A DNA stretch of 48,107 nucleotides from Actinomycetes bacterium (GTDB lineage Bacteria > Actinomycetota > Acidimicrobiia > Acidimicrobiales > RAAP-2), in assembly GCA_021806045.1 (NCBI GenBank), contig JAJZDI010000015.1, positions 9,443 to 57,549 on the forward strand. The letters are read 5' to 3'. Position numbers and translations under genes: made by a program. Under the pieces are notes generated by a model. That model was given only the letters and a program-made list of their open reading frames with translations, did not search any database and had not been told where the DNA came from. This document shows, in pieces, positions 1-8,112 of this stretch. The stretch's first letter is position 1. The number at the start of each line of letters is the position of its first letter.

Positions 1-252
1 TCGGCGCCACCCACCTGAACGCACCCATCGTGGGCGTGGCCCCCACCCCCGACGGGGCCGGCTACTGGCTGGTCGGCTCCGACGGCGGGGTGTTCGCCTT
101 CGGCGACGCCACCTTCCACGGCTCACTCGGCGCCACCCACCTGAACGCACCCATCGTGGGCGTGGCCCCCACCCCCGACGGGGCCGGCTACTGGCTGGTC
201 GGCTCCGACGGCGGGGTGTTCGCCTTCGGCGACGCCACCTTCCACGGCTCAC
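1..252 (+). repeat. Two identical 126-bp tandem repeat units (start of a third follows)
   Basis: Bases 1-126 and 127-252 match base for base by eye, and a third copy begins at 253 with one early difference (ctgggc for ctcggc) before diverging after about 30 bases. The unit encodes one 42-residue surface-protein module. The array continues upstream of the window. Confidence 0.9.
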
Positions 253-320
253 TGGGCGCCACCCACCTGAACGCACCCATCATCGGGATGGCCCGTGGCC
301 AGGCTCGCCCGGTCAGCTGA
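3..320 (+). CDS. C-terminal end of a surface protein with 42-residue GYWLV repeats (partial)
   Basis: The 5' part lies outside the window. The visible 105 residues consist of modules of the type [17 protein letters not shown], followed by TFHGSLGATHLNAPIVGV, with a 42-residue period, and the protein ends shortly after the last module. Such modules resemble short beta-propeller or solenoid blades of secreted actinobacterial proteins; the function is unknown. The first two visible repeat units are identical at DNA level, which suggests recent duplication or gene conversion. A related protein starts at the other end of the window. The reading frame is certain; the role is not. Confidence 0.8.
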   Translation, partial: GATHLNAPIVGVAPTPDGAGYWLVGSDGGVFAFGDATFHGSLGATHLNAPIVGVAPTPDGAGYWLVGSDGGVFAFGDATFHGSLGATHLNAPIIGMARGQARPVS

Positions 321-375
321 CCTGGCACCGGACGTCCCGGTGCCCCCTCGGTTCCCTCGGTTTCCCCGGTCGGGA

Positions 376-1410
376 GTGGCCCGGCTACCGGCTGCCCTGT
401 CGACAGTCCGGTCGACGGCGCGGTCGACCGTCCGCCTCGCTGCCGCCGGGGCGCTGGTCGGCCTGGGCACCGCCGTGTGGGTGGCGGTGGCCTCGCCGCC
501 GGCCGCCGCCGATCCCATGGCCAGCTGCACGACGACGACCGGGGTGGTCGTCGCCGTCGACTTCAGCCACTGGGGTGGCAACGTGGAGCGAGGGTGCGCG
601 GCGGCTCCGGCCACCGGGTACGACGCCCTCGTCGCCGCCGGCTTCACTCCGGCCGGCGACCAGCAGAGCGGCCCGGCGTTCATCTGCCGGATCGACGACG
701 AGCCGCCGCCGTCGGAGGATCCGTGCGTGACCACCCCGCCGGCCACCGCCTACTGGTCGTACTGGCATGCCGATGCCGGGCAGTCGACGTGGAGCGAGTC
801 GCCGGTGGGGGCCATGAGCTACCAGCCTCCGCCCGGGAGCGTTGACGGCTGGGCCTTCGGCGCCGGCCAGCCGCCCTCCGTCCCACCCAGCGCCGTCCGG
901 GCCACCACGCCCGGCCCCACGCCGACGACCACGACGGCCGCCCCGACGGCGGGATCGCCCCCGCCGTCGTCGTCCGGGAGCGGCACGGCACCGTCACCGA
1001 CCGGCGCCGGCACCGGCGCTGGCGGGGGGGCGTCCACCGGCACCGCCGGTTCCGGCGGAAGCGCCACCGGGAGCGCCGGCACGCCGCCCCCCGCCCCCTC
1101 GGGCCCGTCCCCGGCGCAGGGGCAGGGGCAGGGCGGATCCGTGGGCGGGACGGGAACGCCGCCGAGCTCCGGCCGGTCGGGTGGACCGTCGACCACGTCG
1201 TCGACGACCGGTGCGGGTCCCGGTGCTGCTGTACCGCCGGGGGGCACGTCGGCGGGCCATCCCCGGGTCGTCGACGTCAGCCCGGCCTCGAACCGCCCGA
1301 AGGCGCCGTCGGGATCGCCGCTTCCCGCCGTCCTCGGGAGCGTGGTCGCCATCGGGCTGGGCGGCACCGGAGGGCTGGTGGCGTGGCGGCGCCGGGCGGG
1401 TAGCCAGTGA
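376..1410 (+). CDS. Secreted, membrane-anchored accessory protein of the ECF transporter (transcobalamin-C-like?)
   Basis: A 344-residue protein with a clear signal peptide: an Arg-containing start, a hydrophobic stretch around AAAGALVGLGTAVWVAVAS, and a likely cut after PPAAA. A globular domain of about 110 residues follows, with four cysteines and the motifs CRI, YWSYWHA and GWAFG. Then come a long Ser/Thr/Pro/Gly linker, one C-terminal membrane helix and a basic tail (WRRRAG). It therefore probably sits outside the cell, tethered by its C-terminus. The globular part resembles the DUF4430/transcobalamin C-terminal type of domain; that is recollection, not a search result. Its stop overlaps the EcfT start (GTGA), so it likely serves the transporter as a substrate-capturing partner. 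GTG at 376 was chosen because it gives a good signal peptide; GTG 340 is possible. Confidence 0.7.
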   Translation: MARLPAALSTVRSTARSTVRLAAAGALVGLGTAVWVAVASPPAAADPMASCTTTTGVVVAVDFSHWGGNVERGCAAAPATGYDALVAAGFTPAGDQQSGPAFICRIDDEPPPSEDPCVTTPPATAYWSYWHADAGQSTWSESPVGAMSYQPPPGSVDGWAFGAGQPPSVPPSAVRATTPGPTPTTTTAAPTAGSPPPSSSGSGTAPSPTGAGTGAGGGASTGTAGSGGSATGSAGTPPPAPSGPSPAQGQGQGGSVGGTGTPPSSGRSGGPSTTSSTTGAGPGAAVPPGGTSAGHPRVVDVSPASNRPKAPSGSPLPAVLGSVVAIGLGGTGGLVAWRRRAGSQ

Positions 1411-2585
1411 CCGTCGCGCTGCGCCGTCCGCTGGCCGGCAGCGAGCGGCTGCCCCGCTCGCTCCACCCGCTGGCGTGGTGGTTGTGGGCACTGGGACTGG
1501 CCACCGCGGCCAGCCGGACCACCAACCCGCTGCTGCTGGCGGCCATCCTCGGGGTGGCCGGCGTGGTGGTCGCCAGCCGCCGCAGCGACGCCCCGTGGGC
1601 GCGCGCGTTCCGCTACTACCTGATGATCGCGGCGGTGATCATCGGCATCCGCGTCGTCTTCCAGGCCGTCTTCGGCGGCGTGCCCGGGTCCTCCGGCCAT
1701 GTGCTCGTCACTCTTCCCCGCATCCCGCTGCCGTCGTGGGCCGCCGGTATCCACCTGGGCGGACCGGTGACCCTCGAGGAGGTCCTGTCGGCCCTCTACG
1801 GGGGCCTCCGGCTCGGCACGCTGCTGTGCTGCGTGGGCGCGGCCAACGCGCTGGCCAACCCCAAGCGGGCCCTGCGCCTGCTCCCTGGCGCGCTCTACGA
1901 GCTGGGGGTGGCCGTCATCGTCGCCCTCAGCGTGGCGCCCCAGCTGGCGGAGAGCGTCCAGCGGGTCCGCAGGGCACGGCGACTGCGCGGTGCCCCCGCC
2001 TCCCGCCGGCGGGGGGTGGTCCGCACCATCGCCGTGCCCGTCCTCGAGGACGCCCTGGACCGGTCGCTGCACCTGGCGGCGGCCATGGACTCGCGCGGCT
2101 ACGGGCGGACCGGCGCCGTGTCGCGCCGTTCCCGCCGGGTCACCGGGGTGCTCCTGCTGGGCGGCATGGGCGCGCTGTGCCTCGGCACCTACGGGCTGTT
2201 CGACAGCGCGGCGTCACCTGCGCTGGGGCTGCCCGTTCTGATGGGTGGGCTGGCCGTCTGCGTCGCCGGGCTGGCCGCCGGTTCGCGCCGGGTGCGGCGC
2301 ACCCGCTACCGCCCCGACCCGTGGCGGGCGCCCGAGTGGGGGGTCGTCGCCTGTGGCGTCTTCCCCGCCGTGGTGATGTCGGTGACGACGGGCGGCCTCA
2401 ACCCGTCGACCGACCCGGCGGCGTGGCCGGGTTTGCCGCTGGTGCCCCTGCTGGCCGTGATGGTGGCCGCGGCCGCCGCGTTCGTGGCGCCACCCGTGGT
2501 CGCGCGATCGCCGGTCGCACGACCGCCGGCCGCGCCTCCGCAGGTTGCGCACCCGCCTGCTGGCGGGGCCGAGGTGGGGACATGA
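1407..2585 (+). CDS. ecfT: ECF transporter transmembrane component EcfT (CbiQ family)
   Basis: A 392-residue membrane protein that couples the ATPases to the substrate-binding S component in an energy-coupling-factor importer. Several hydrophobic segments flank a cytoplasmic region carrying the two family signatures: an Arg-rich RRARRLRGA stretch near residue 190 and AAMDSRGYGR near residue 228, which is very characteristic of EcfT. The GTG start overlaps the upstream stop, and the stop overlaps the ATG of the ATPase gene (ATGA), so translation is probably coupled. The protein is longer than typical EcfT (about 260) because of extra hydrophobic C-terminal segments and an Ala/Pro-rich tail (residues 270-392). 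Confidence 0.88.
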   Translation: MTVALRRPLAGSERLPRSLHPLAWWLWALGLATAASRTTNPLLLAAILGVAGVVVASRRSDAPWARAFRYYLMIAAVIIGIRVVFQAVFGGVPGSSGHVLVTLPRIPLPSWAAGIHLGGPVTLEEVLSALYGGLRLGTLLCCVGAANALANPKRALRLLPGALYELGVAVIVALSVAPQLAESVQRVRRARRLRGAPASRRRGVVRTIAVPVLEDALDRSLHLAAAMDSRGYGRTGAVSRRSRRVTGVLLLGGMGALCLGTYGLFDSAASPALGLPVLMGGLAVCVAGLAAGSRRVRRTRYRPDPWRAPEWGVVACGVFPAVVMSVTTGGLNPSTDPAAWPGLPLVPLLAVMVAAAAAFVAPPVVARSPVARPPAAPPQVAHPPAGGAEVGT

Positions 2586-4207
2586 TCGACCTCGAGCACG
2601 TCACCGTCACCTACCCCGGCAGCGACCGGCCCGCGTTGCGTGACGTCTGCCTCCACATCGACGAGGGCGAGCTGGCCCTGGTCGTGGGGCCGACCGGTGT
2701 CGGCAAGTCCACCCTGCTCGGTCTGGTCAACGGCCTCGTCCCCCACTTCACCGGAGGACGGGTGGCCGGCCGGGTGTCGGTGGCCGGGCGCGACACGCGG
2801 ACCCATGCGCCCCGCGAGCTGGCCGACGTCGTCGGCGTGGTCGGCCAGGACCCCCTGGCCGGGTTCGTCACCGACACCGTCGAGGAGGAGCTCGCCTACG
2901 CCATGGAGCAGCTGGCGCTGCCCTCCCCGGTCATGCGCAAGCGGGTGGAGGAGACGCTCGACCTGCTCGGCATCGCCGACCTGCGCGACCAGCCCCTCCA
3001 CCGGCTCTCGGGAGGGCAGCAGCAGCGGGTGGCCATCGGCGCGGTGCTCACCGCCCATCCGCAGGTCCTGGTGCTCGACGAGCCCACCTCGGCACTGGAC
3101 CCGACGGCGGCCGAGGAGGTCCTGGCCAGCATCACCCGTCTGGTCCACGACCTGGGCGTGACCGTGGTCCTGGCCGAGCACCGCCTCGAACGGGTCGTCC
3201 AGTACGCCGATCGCGTCGTCGAGGTGCAGGCCGACGGCACCGTCACCGACGGGCTGCCGCCGGCCATGCTGGCCGCCACCGGGGTGGCGCCCCCGGTGGT
3301 CGAGCTGGGCAAGCTGGCCGGCTGGCAGCCGATCGCCCTCTCGGTGCGCGACGCCCGCCGGGCCGCGGGCGGCCTGCGCACCCGTCTGGCGGCCGTGCCC
3401 GTGCCCGATCGCCGCCCGCCGTCGCGGTCCGGCGTCCCGGCCCTGTCCGCCCGGGGCGTCGTCGTCCGCTACGGGAGCCGGGTGGCGGTGTCCGGCGTCG
3501 ACCTCGACCTGGCGGCCGGCCAGGTCACCGCGCTGATGGGCCGCAACGGCTCGGGGAAGTCGTCGCTGCTGTGGGCCCTGCAGGGATCGGGGCCCCGCCA
3601 GGCGGGCGCCGTCGCCGTCGGCGGAGCCGATCCGGCGTCGCTGCCGCCCGAGCGTGCCCGGGCGCTGGTGGGCCTGGTGCCCCAGACGGCCGCCGACCTT
3701 CTGTACTTGCCGACGGTGGGTGACGAGCTGGCCCAGGCCGACCGGGACGCCCGGGAGGCCGGCCATCGCCCACCGATGGCAGCCCGCGCCGTGCTCGACC
3801 AGCTGGCCGGGGGCATCGCCGATGACCGCCACCCCCGCGACCTGTCAGAAGGCGAACGCCTGGCGGTGGTGCTGGCCATCCAGCTGGTGGCGGCGCCGGC
3901 GGTGGTGCTCCTCGACGAGCCCACCCGCGGCCTCGACTACGGAGCCAAGCGTGCGCTCGGGCGCATGGTGGGCGACATCGCCGCCGGTGGCCGTGCGGTG
4001 GTGGTGGCCACCCACGACGTCGAGTTCGTCGCCGCCTTCGCCCACCGGGTGGTCGTGCTGGCCGCCGGCGAGGTGGTGGCCGACGGGCCCACCGCCGAGG
4101 TCGTCGTGGCGTCCCCCGCCTTCGCTCCCCAGGTGGCCAAGGTGCTGGCCCCGCTCGACCTGCTCACGGTGGACGAGGTCCGCTCCGCCCTGGAGGCGGT
4201 CGGCTGA
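2582..4207 (+). CDS. Fused double ATP-binding subunit of ECF transporter (EcfA-EcfA')
   Basis: A 541-residue protein with two ABC ATPase domains in one chain, replacing the usual EcfA1/EcfA2 pair. Domain 1 has Walker A GPTGVGKST (36-44), signature LSGGQQQ (about 142) and Walker B LVLDEPTSALD (about 165). Domain 2 has Walker A GRNGSGKSS (320-328), a degenerate signature LSEGE (421) and Walker B VVLLDEPTRGLD (441-452). One of the two composite ATP sites may therefore be altered. The start codon is ATG 2582, overlapping the EcfT stop; the open frame runs far upstream but only as a shadow. The stop overlaps the S-component start (TGATG). Confidence 0.92.
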   Translation: MIDLEHVTVTYPGSDRPALRDVCLHIDEGELALVVGPTGVGKSTLLGLVNGLVPHFTGGRVAGRVSVAGRDTRTHAPRELADVVGVVGQDPLAGFVTDTVEEELAYAMEQLALPSPVMRKRVEETLDLLGIADLRDQPLHRLSGGQQQRVAIGAVLTAHPQVLVLDEPTSALDPTAAEEVLASITRLVHDLGVTVVLAEHRLERVVQYADRVVEVQADGTVTDGLPPAMLAATGVAPPVVELGKLAGWQPIALSVRDARRAAGGLRTRLAAVPVPDRRPPSRSGVPALSARGVVVRYGSRVAVSGVDLDLAAGQVTALMGRNGSGKSSLLWALQGSGPRQAGAVAVGGADPASLPPERARALVGLVPQTAADLLYLPTVGDELAQADRDAREAGHRPPMAARAVLDQLAGGIADDRHPRDLSEGERLAVVLAIQLVAAPAVVLLDEPTRGLDYGAKRALGRMVGDIAAGGRAVVVATHDVEFVAAFAHRVVVLAAGEVVADGPTAEVVVASPAFAPQVAKVLAPLDLLTVDEVRSALEAVG

Positions 4208-5415
4208 TGGCCCGCGACGCGGTGGCCATCCCCGTCGGCGCCCGCTCCCGCCTGGCCGTCGCCGTCGCGTCGGCCCTCGGCCTGGCCGCGTTCTGCTGGC
4301 CGTTCGTGCTGGCGCCGGGCCGGTTCGGCGACACGGCGATGGCGCCGCTCTTCTTCGGCGTCCTCCTCCTCGTGGTCGTGATGGTGGTGATGGCCGAGGT
4401 GGCTGACGGCGGGATCGACGCCAAGGCCATCGCCATGCTCGGGGTCCTCTCGGCCGTCGGCGCCGCGCTGCGCCCGCTGGGGGCGGGGACGGCCGGCATC
4501 GAGACGGAATTCTTCCTCCTCATCCTGGCCGGCCGGGTGTTCGGCGCCGGGTTCGGCTTCGTCCTCGGGTGCACCACCCTGTTCTCCTCCGCCCTCATCA
4601 CCGGCGGGGTCGGCCCGTGGATGCCCTACCAGATGTTCGCCAGCGCGTGGGTCGGGATGTTCGCCGGGATGCTCCCCCCCGCGAGGGGCCGGCGCGAGAT
4701 CCTCCTCCTGGCCGCCTACGGGGCGGTGGCCGCCTACCTGTTCGGGTTCCTCACCAACCTGTCCTTCTGGCCCTTCACCGTCGACCCCCACAGCACCATC
4801 TCGTACCTTCCGGGGGCGTCGCTCGTCGTGAACATCCAGCGGTACCTGGCCTTCGACGTGGCCACCTCGCTCGGGTGGGACACCGGCCGGGCGGTGACCA
4901 ACGTGGCCCTGCTCGTCGCCACCGGTCCCATCGTGCTGGCCACGCTTCGGCGGGCCTCCCGGCGGGCCGCCTTCGACGCGCCGGTGGCGTTCGCACCCGG
5001 GGCCGGCGAGCCGGCGCGAGCGTCAGGAACCGTGGTCGAAGACGAGGATGCCCCGGATGTTCCTGCCGGCACGCATGTCGTCGTACCCGTCGTTGATCCC
5101 CTCGAGCGGGTAGGTGCGGGTCACCAGCCCGTCGAGGTCAAGCTGCCCCATCGCGTACAGCTCCAGCAGCTCGGGGATGGCCTGGCGGGGGTTGGCCGAA
5201 CCGAAGAGGGAGCCGACGAGCTGGCGCTCGAAGAGGGTCAGCATGACCGCGGAGAGGTCGATGGACGTCTCGAGGGCCGGGTGCATGTTGGTGACGACGA
5301 TCCTGGCCCGCTTGCCCCCGAGCTCGCTGGCCGATCCGAGTGCCTTCCCGTCGCCCACACCCATGGCCATGACGACCACGTCGTATCCCCGGTTCCAGGT
5401 GGCGTCGGACAGTGA
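4207..5415 (+). CDS. ECF transporter substrate-binding S component, with antisense-encoded tail
   Basis: Residues 1 to about 265 form a hydrophobic protein with about six membrane helices, typical of ECF S components; GVGPWMPYQMFASAWVGM lies in the middle. It would bind the vitamin or cofactor in the membrane and dock on EcfT. The substrate cannot be read from the sequence; cobalamin is a guess from the transcobalamin-like partner. No stop occurs at the expected end near 5020. The frame continues 393 bases into the antisense strand of the convergent alcohol dehydrogenase gene and stops only at 5415, adding about 130 polar residues unlike any S component. Either the genes truly overlap or a base error hides the true stop. 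Confidence 0.75.
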   Translation: MARDAVAIPVGARSRLAVAVASALGLAAFCWPFVLAPGRFGDTAMAPLFFGVLLLVVVMVVMAEVADGGIDAKAIAMLGVLSAVGAALRPLGAGTAGIETEFFLLILAGRVFGAGFGFVLGCTTLFSSALITGGVGPWMPYQMFASAWVGMFAGMLPPARGRREILLLAAYGAVAAYLFGFLTNLSFWPFTVDPHSTISYLPGASLVVNIQRYLAFDVATSLGWDTGRAVTNVALLVATGPIVLATLRRASRRAAFDAPVAFAPGAGEPARASGTVVEDEDAPDVPAGTHVVVPVVDPLERVGAGHQPVEVKLPHRVQLQQLGDGLAGVGRTEEGADELALEEGQHDRGEVDGRLEGRVHVGDDDPGPLAPELAGRSECLPVAHTHGHDDHVVSPVPGGVGQ

Positions 5416-6156
5416 CAGCTTGGCGTCGTCGATCGACGCGTAGGCATGGGTGGCGCCCAGGCGGAGCGCCTCGTCCCGCTTGAACTCGACGGGGTCGATG
5501 GCGGTGATGACCCGGGCGCCGGCCGCCTCGGCGCCGAGGATGGCGCTGGCCCCGATCCCGCCGATGCCCACGATGGCGACGTAGTCGCCGGGACCGACCT
5601 GTCCGGCGTTGACCGCCGAGCCCCACCCGGTGACGACCCCGCAGCCGAGCAGGCAGGCCCGCTCCAGCGGGTGCTGCGGCTCGATCCGGATGCAGCTGGC
5701 TTCGTTGACCACGGTGTGGTGGGCGAAGGTCCCGAGCGCGCCGATGGCCAGGGAGAGGTCGACCCCCCGCGCGTGGTGGCGGCTGGTCATGTCCGAGATC
5801 TGGTAGCCGAGGACGGCCACGCCGCCCAGGTCGCACAGGTTGGAGTGGCCCGTCGCACAGCTCGGGCACCGGCCGCACGCCGGCACGAACCCGAACACCA
5901 CGTGATCCCCGGGCGCGACGCTCCGGACCCCCTCGCCGACCTCGAGCACGACGCCGGCACCCTCGTGGCCGCCGACGCAGGGGACCGGTCCGCACAGACC
6001 GCGGATGTCACCGGTACGCACGTGCTCGTCGCTGTGGCACATCCCGCTGGCTGCCAGCTCCACCAGCACCTCGCCCGCCTTGGGCGGGTCGAGGTCGATC
6101 TCCTCCACGCTCCAGGGGGTGTTCTCCTCCCAGAGGATCGCTGCCTTCGTCTTCAC
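5023..6156 (-). CDS. NDMA-dependent (mycofactocin-type) zinc alcohol dehydrogenase
   Basis: A 377-residue medium-chain dehydrogenase. Catalytic zinc site: C40-H41 in GMCHSDEH and GHE (H64-E65). Structural zinc cysteines are at 94, 97, 100 and 108 with classical spacing. A Rossmann motif GIGGIG lies near 200. The N-terminus (MKTKAAILWE, SVEEIDLDPPKAGEVLVE) is typical of actinobacterial NDMA-dependent enzymes, which keep NAD(H) bound and recycle it through mycofactocin. No mycofactocin genes lie in the window. The GTG start has an AGGAGG about 10 bases upstream. A strong palindrome upstream (6242-6267) is the probable operator. The gene converges on, and overlaps, the S-component frame. Confidence 0.88.
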   Translation of the reverse strand: MKTKAAILWEENTPWSVEEIDLDPPKAGEVLVELAASGMCHSDEHVRTGDIRGLCGPVPCVGGHEGAGVVLEVGEGVRSVAPGDHVVFGFVPACGRCPSCATGHSNLCDLGGVAVLGYQISDMTSRHHARGVDLSLAIGALGTFAHHTVVNEASCIRIEPQHPLERACLLGCGVVTGWGSAVNAGQVGPGDYVAIVGIGGIGASAILGAEAAGARVITAIDPVEFKRDEALRLGATHAYASIDDAKLSLSDATWNRGYDVVVMAMGVGDGKALGSASELGGKRARIVVTNMHPALETSIDLSAVMLTLFERQLVGSLFGSANPRQAIPELLELYAMGQLDLDGLVTRTYPLEGINDGYDDMRAGRNIRGILVFDHGS

Positions 6157-6241
6157 CGTTCTTCACCCTCCTGTCCAATGGCCGCGTGCCCACCGCGAAC
6201 GCCTGGACGGCTGCGAGCACTGGCGCGTGGCGCACGCTAGC

Positions 6242-6267
6242 ACTTAGTGACTAAAAAGTCACTAAGT
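6242..6267. promoter_or_regulatory. Perfect 26-bp palindrome, probable operator
   Basis: Two perfect 11-base arms, ACTTAGTGACT and AGTCACTAAGT, flank a central AAAA in the 202-base gap between the divergent alcohol dehydrogenase and ABC-exporter genes. The site is AT-rich compared with its surroundings. Size and symmetry fit a TetR- or MarR-type dimer site. No regulator gene lies beside it, so the factor is encoded elsewhere. Confidence 0.75.
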
Positions 6268-6358
6268 AGGGACACCCGTGGCCGCATGCGGCAGGTCGGC
6301 CCCGGCGGCCGGTGGAGCCGGCACCCCGTTCAGTCCCGGCGGCCGGTAGCGTACGGCC

Positions 6359-7282
6359 GTGGCGCTGACGGCCGTCTCGCTCCGTGGGGTGCACAAGCGC
6401 TTCGGCGACGTGGCGGCCGTGCGCGGCCTCGACCTCGACCTCGACCCGGGCGAGGTGGTGGCGTTCCTCGGGCCCAACGGTGCCGGCAAGACGACCACCA
6501 TCGACATGGTCCTCGGGCTGTCGTCGCCGACGGAGGGGACGGTCGAGGTGTTCGGCATCCCGCCCCACCAGGCGGTGCGGAAGGGACTCGTCTCGGCCGT
6601 CATGCAGACGGGGGGCCTGCTGCCCGACTTCACCGTGGCCGAGACGGTCGAGTACACCGCCGCCCTCTTCGTCGAGCCCCGGCCGGTGGACGAGGTGCTT
6701 GAACGGGCGGGCATCAGCCGGATCGCCACCCGCCGGGTGGGGGCCTGCTCGGGCGGCGAGCAGCAGCGCCTGCGCTTCGCCATGGCCCTCCTGCCCGACC
6801 CCGCGCTCCTGATCCTGGACGAGCCCACCCAGGGCATGGACGTGGAGGGCAGGCGGGATTTCTGGCGGGCCATCCGCCACGACGCTGAGAGTGGCCGCAC
6901 CATCCTGTTCGCCACCCACTACCTGGAGGAGGCCGACGCCTACGCCAGCCGGGTCGTCTTCGTCCGGCGGGGTGAGGTGGTGGCCGACGGGACGGCGGCC
7001 GAGGTGCGCAACCTGGCTGCCGGCCGCACCGTTCGGGCCACCCTCCCCGGGGCCGACGTCGACGCACTGGGGGCCCTGCCCGGCACCGTCGCCGTCGAGG
7101 TGCGTGGCGACACCGTGCTGGTGCGGTCTACCGACAGCGACACGGTGGCGCGCCACCTCCTCACCGCCACCCCCGCACGCGACCTCGAGGTGACGTCGGC
7201 CGGCCTGGAGGAGGCGTTCATCGCCCTCACCGGCGACGGCGGAGGCCAGCAGCTGTCGGCGGCATCGGAGGCCGGGTCGTGA
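6359..7282 (+). CDS. ABC-2 type transporter ATP-binding protein
   Basis: A 307-residue ATPase of the drug/lipid exporter (daunorubicin-resistance-like) family. Walker A GPNGAGKTTT is near residues 38-47, signature CSGGEQQ (Cys in place of Leu) is at 130, and Walker B LLILDEPTQGMD lies near 150-160. A C-terminal 80-residue domain follows, as is usual for the family. It powers the permease encoded next, whose GTG start overlaps this stop (GTGA). The GTG start lacks an obvious Shine-Dalgarno, and TAGCGT about 10 bases upstream would suit a leaderless mRNA. The cargo is unknown. Confidence 0.88.
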   Translation: MALTAVSLRGVHKRFGDVAAVRGLDLDLDPGEVVAFLGPNGAGKTTTIDMVLGLSSPTEGTVEVFGIPPHQAVRKGLVSAVMQTGGLLPDFTVAETVEYTAALFVEPRPVDEVLERAGISRIATRRVGACSGGEQQRLRFAMALLPDPALLILDEPTQGMDVEGRRDFWRAIRHDAESGRTILFATHYLEEADAYASRVVFVRRGEVVADGTAAEVRNLAAGRTVRATLPGADVDALGALPGTVAVEVRGDTVLVRSTDSDTVARHLLTATPARDLEVTSAGLEEAFIALTGDGGGQQLSAASEAGS

Positions 7283-8076
7283 CGCCGCCGCTCGACGCCG
7301 CCGCCATCGAGCGCCGACCCGTCCCCCCACTCGGCGGGTTCGGCCCGGCCATCGTCCGCCTCGAGGTCCGCCGCCTGCTCCGCAACCGGCGCACGGTGAT
7401 CTTCACCATGGTGGTGCCCACCATCTTCTTCCTCATCTTCGGGCTGAACGCCTCCTACGGCCCCCACCCCGTCGGCTCGGGCAACGAGTCGGCCGCCATC
7501 CTCATCTCGATGGCCGTCTACGGCGCCGTGCTCGCCACCACCACCGGCGGGGCCATGGTGTCGATCGAGCGGGCGGCCGGCTGGAGCCGCCAGCTGCGCA
7601 TCACCCCGCTGTCGCCCGCCGCCTACGTGGTGGCGAAGATGCTCACCTCCCTCGTCCTCGCCGCCGCCGCCGTCGGCGTCGTCTACGTGGTCGGCAGCGC
7701 CACCGGCAAGCCCCACATGCCCGTATCGGTGTGGGTCCTCACCGCGCTCCTGGTGTGGGTCGGGTCGCTGCTGTTCGCCGCGTTCGGCCTGTTCGTCGGC
7801 TACCTGCTCCCCTCCGAGAACGTCATGCAGCTGAACGGCTTCGCCCTCATGCTCTTCTCGTTCGGCGGCGGCCTCTTCATCCCGCTCAGCCAGTTCGCGC
7901 CGCTCCTGCGGACCCTGGCCGCCGGTACCCCCCTGTGGGGCCTCAACCAGTTGGTCCACTACCCGCTGGCCGGTGGTGCCTTCGAGTGGACGTGGGTGGC
8001 CAACATCGTCGTCTGGCTCGCCCTCTTCAGCGCCGGCGCCGCCTGGCGATTCAGCACGGCCACCGCCCGGGTCTGA
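7279..8076 (+). CDS. ABC-2 type transporter permease
   Basis: A 265-residue membrane protein with about six helices and the ABC-2 layout: a cytoplasmic N-terminus, a first helix around FTMVVPTIFFLIFGL, and a conserved region SIERAAGWSRQLRITPLSPAAYVVAKML. It forms the export channel with the preceding ATPase and is translationally coupled to it. The pair may be co-regulated with the alcohol dehydrogenase through the shared palindrome. The substrate is unknown. Confidence 0.88.
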   Translation: MTPPLDAAAIERRPVPPLGGFGPAIVRLEVRRLLRNRRTVIFTMVVPTIFFLIFGLNASYGPHPVGSGNESAAILISMAVYGAVLATTTGGAMVSIERAAGWSRQLRITPLSPAAYVVAKMLTSLVLAAAAVGVVYVVGSATGKPHMPVSVWVLTALLVWVGSLLFAAFGLFVGYLLPSENVMQLNGFALMLFSFGGGLFIPLSQFAPLLRTLAAGTPLWGLNQLVHYPLAGGAFEWTWVANIVVWLALFSAGAAWRFSTATARV

Positions 8077-8112
8077 CGCGACCGGGGCGCCATCCGGGGT
8101 GGCACAGTCGGG

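Noticed and set aside
295-375. Upstream GTG start at 295 for the ECF accessory protein
   Set aside because: It lies inside the preceding gene and would place a Pro/Arg-rich segment before the signal peptide.
842-2581. Upstream extension of the fused EcfA frame
   Set aside because: It overlaps the accessory and EcfT genes in another frame and is Pro/Arg-rich; the real start is the ATG overlapping the EcfT stop.
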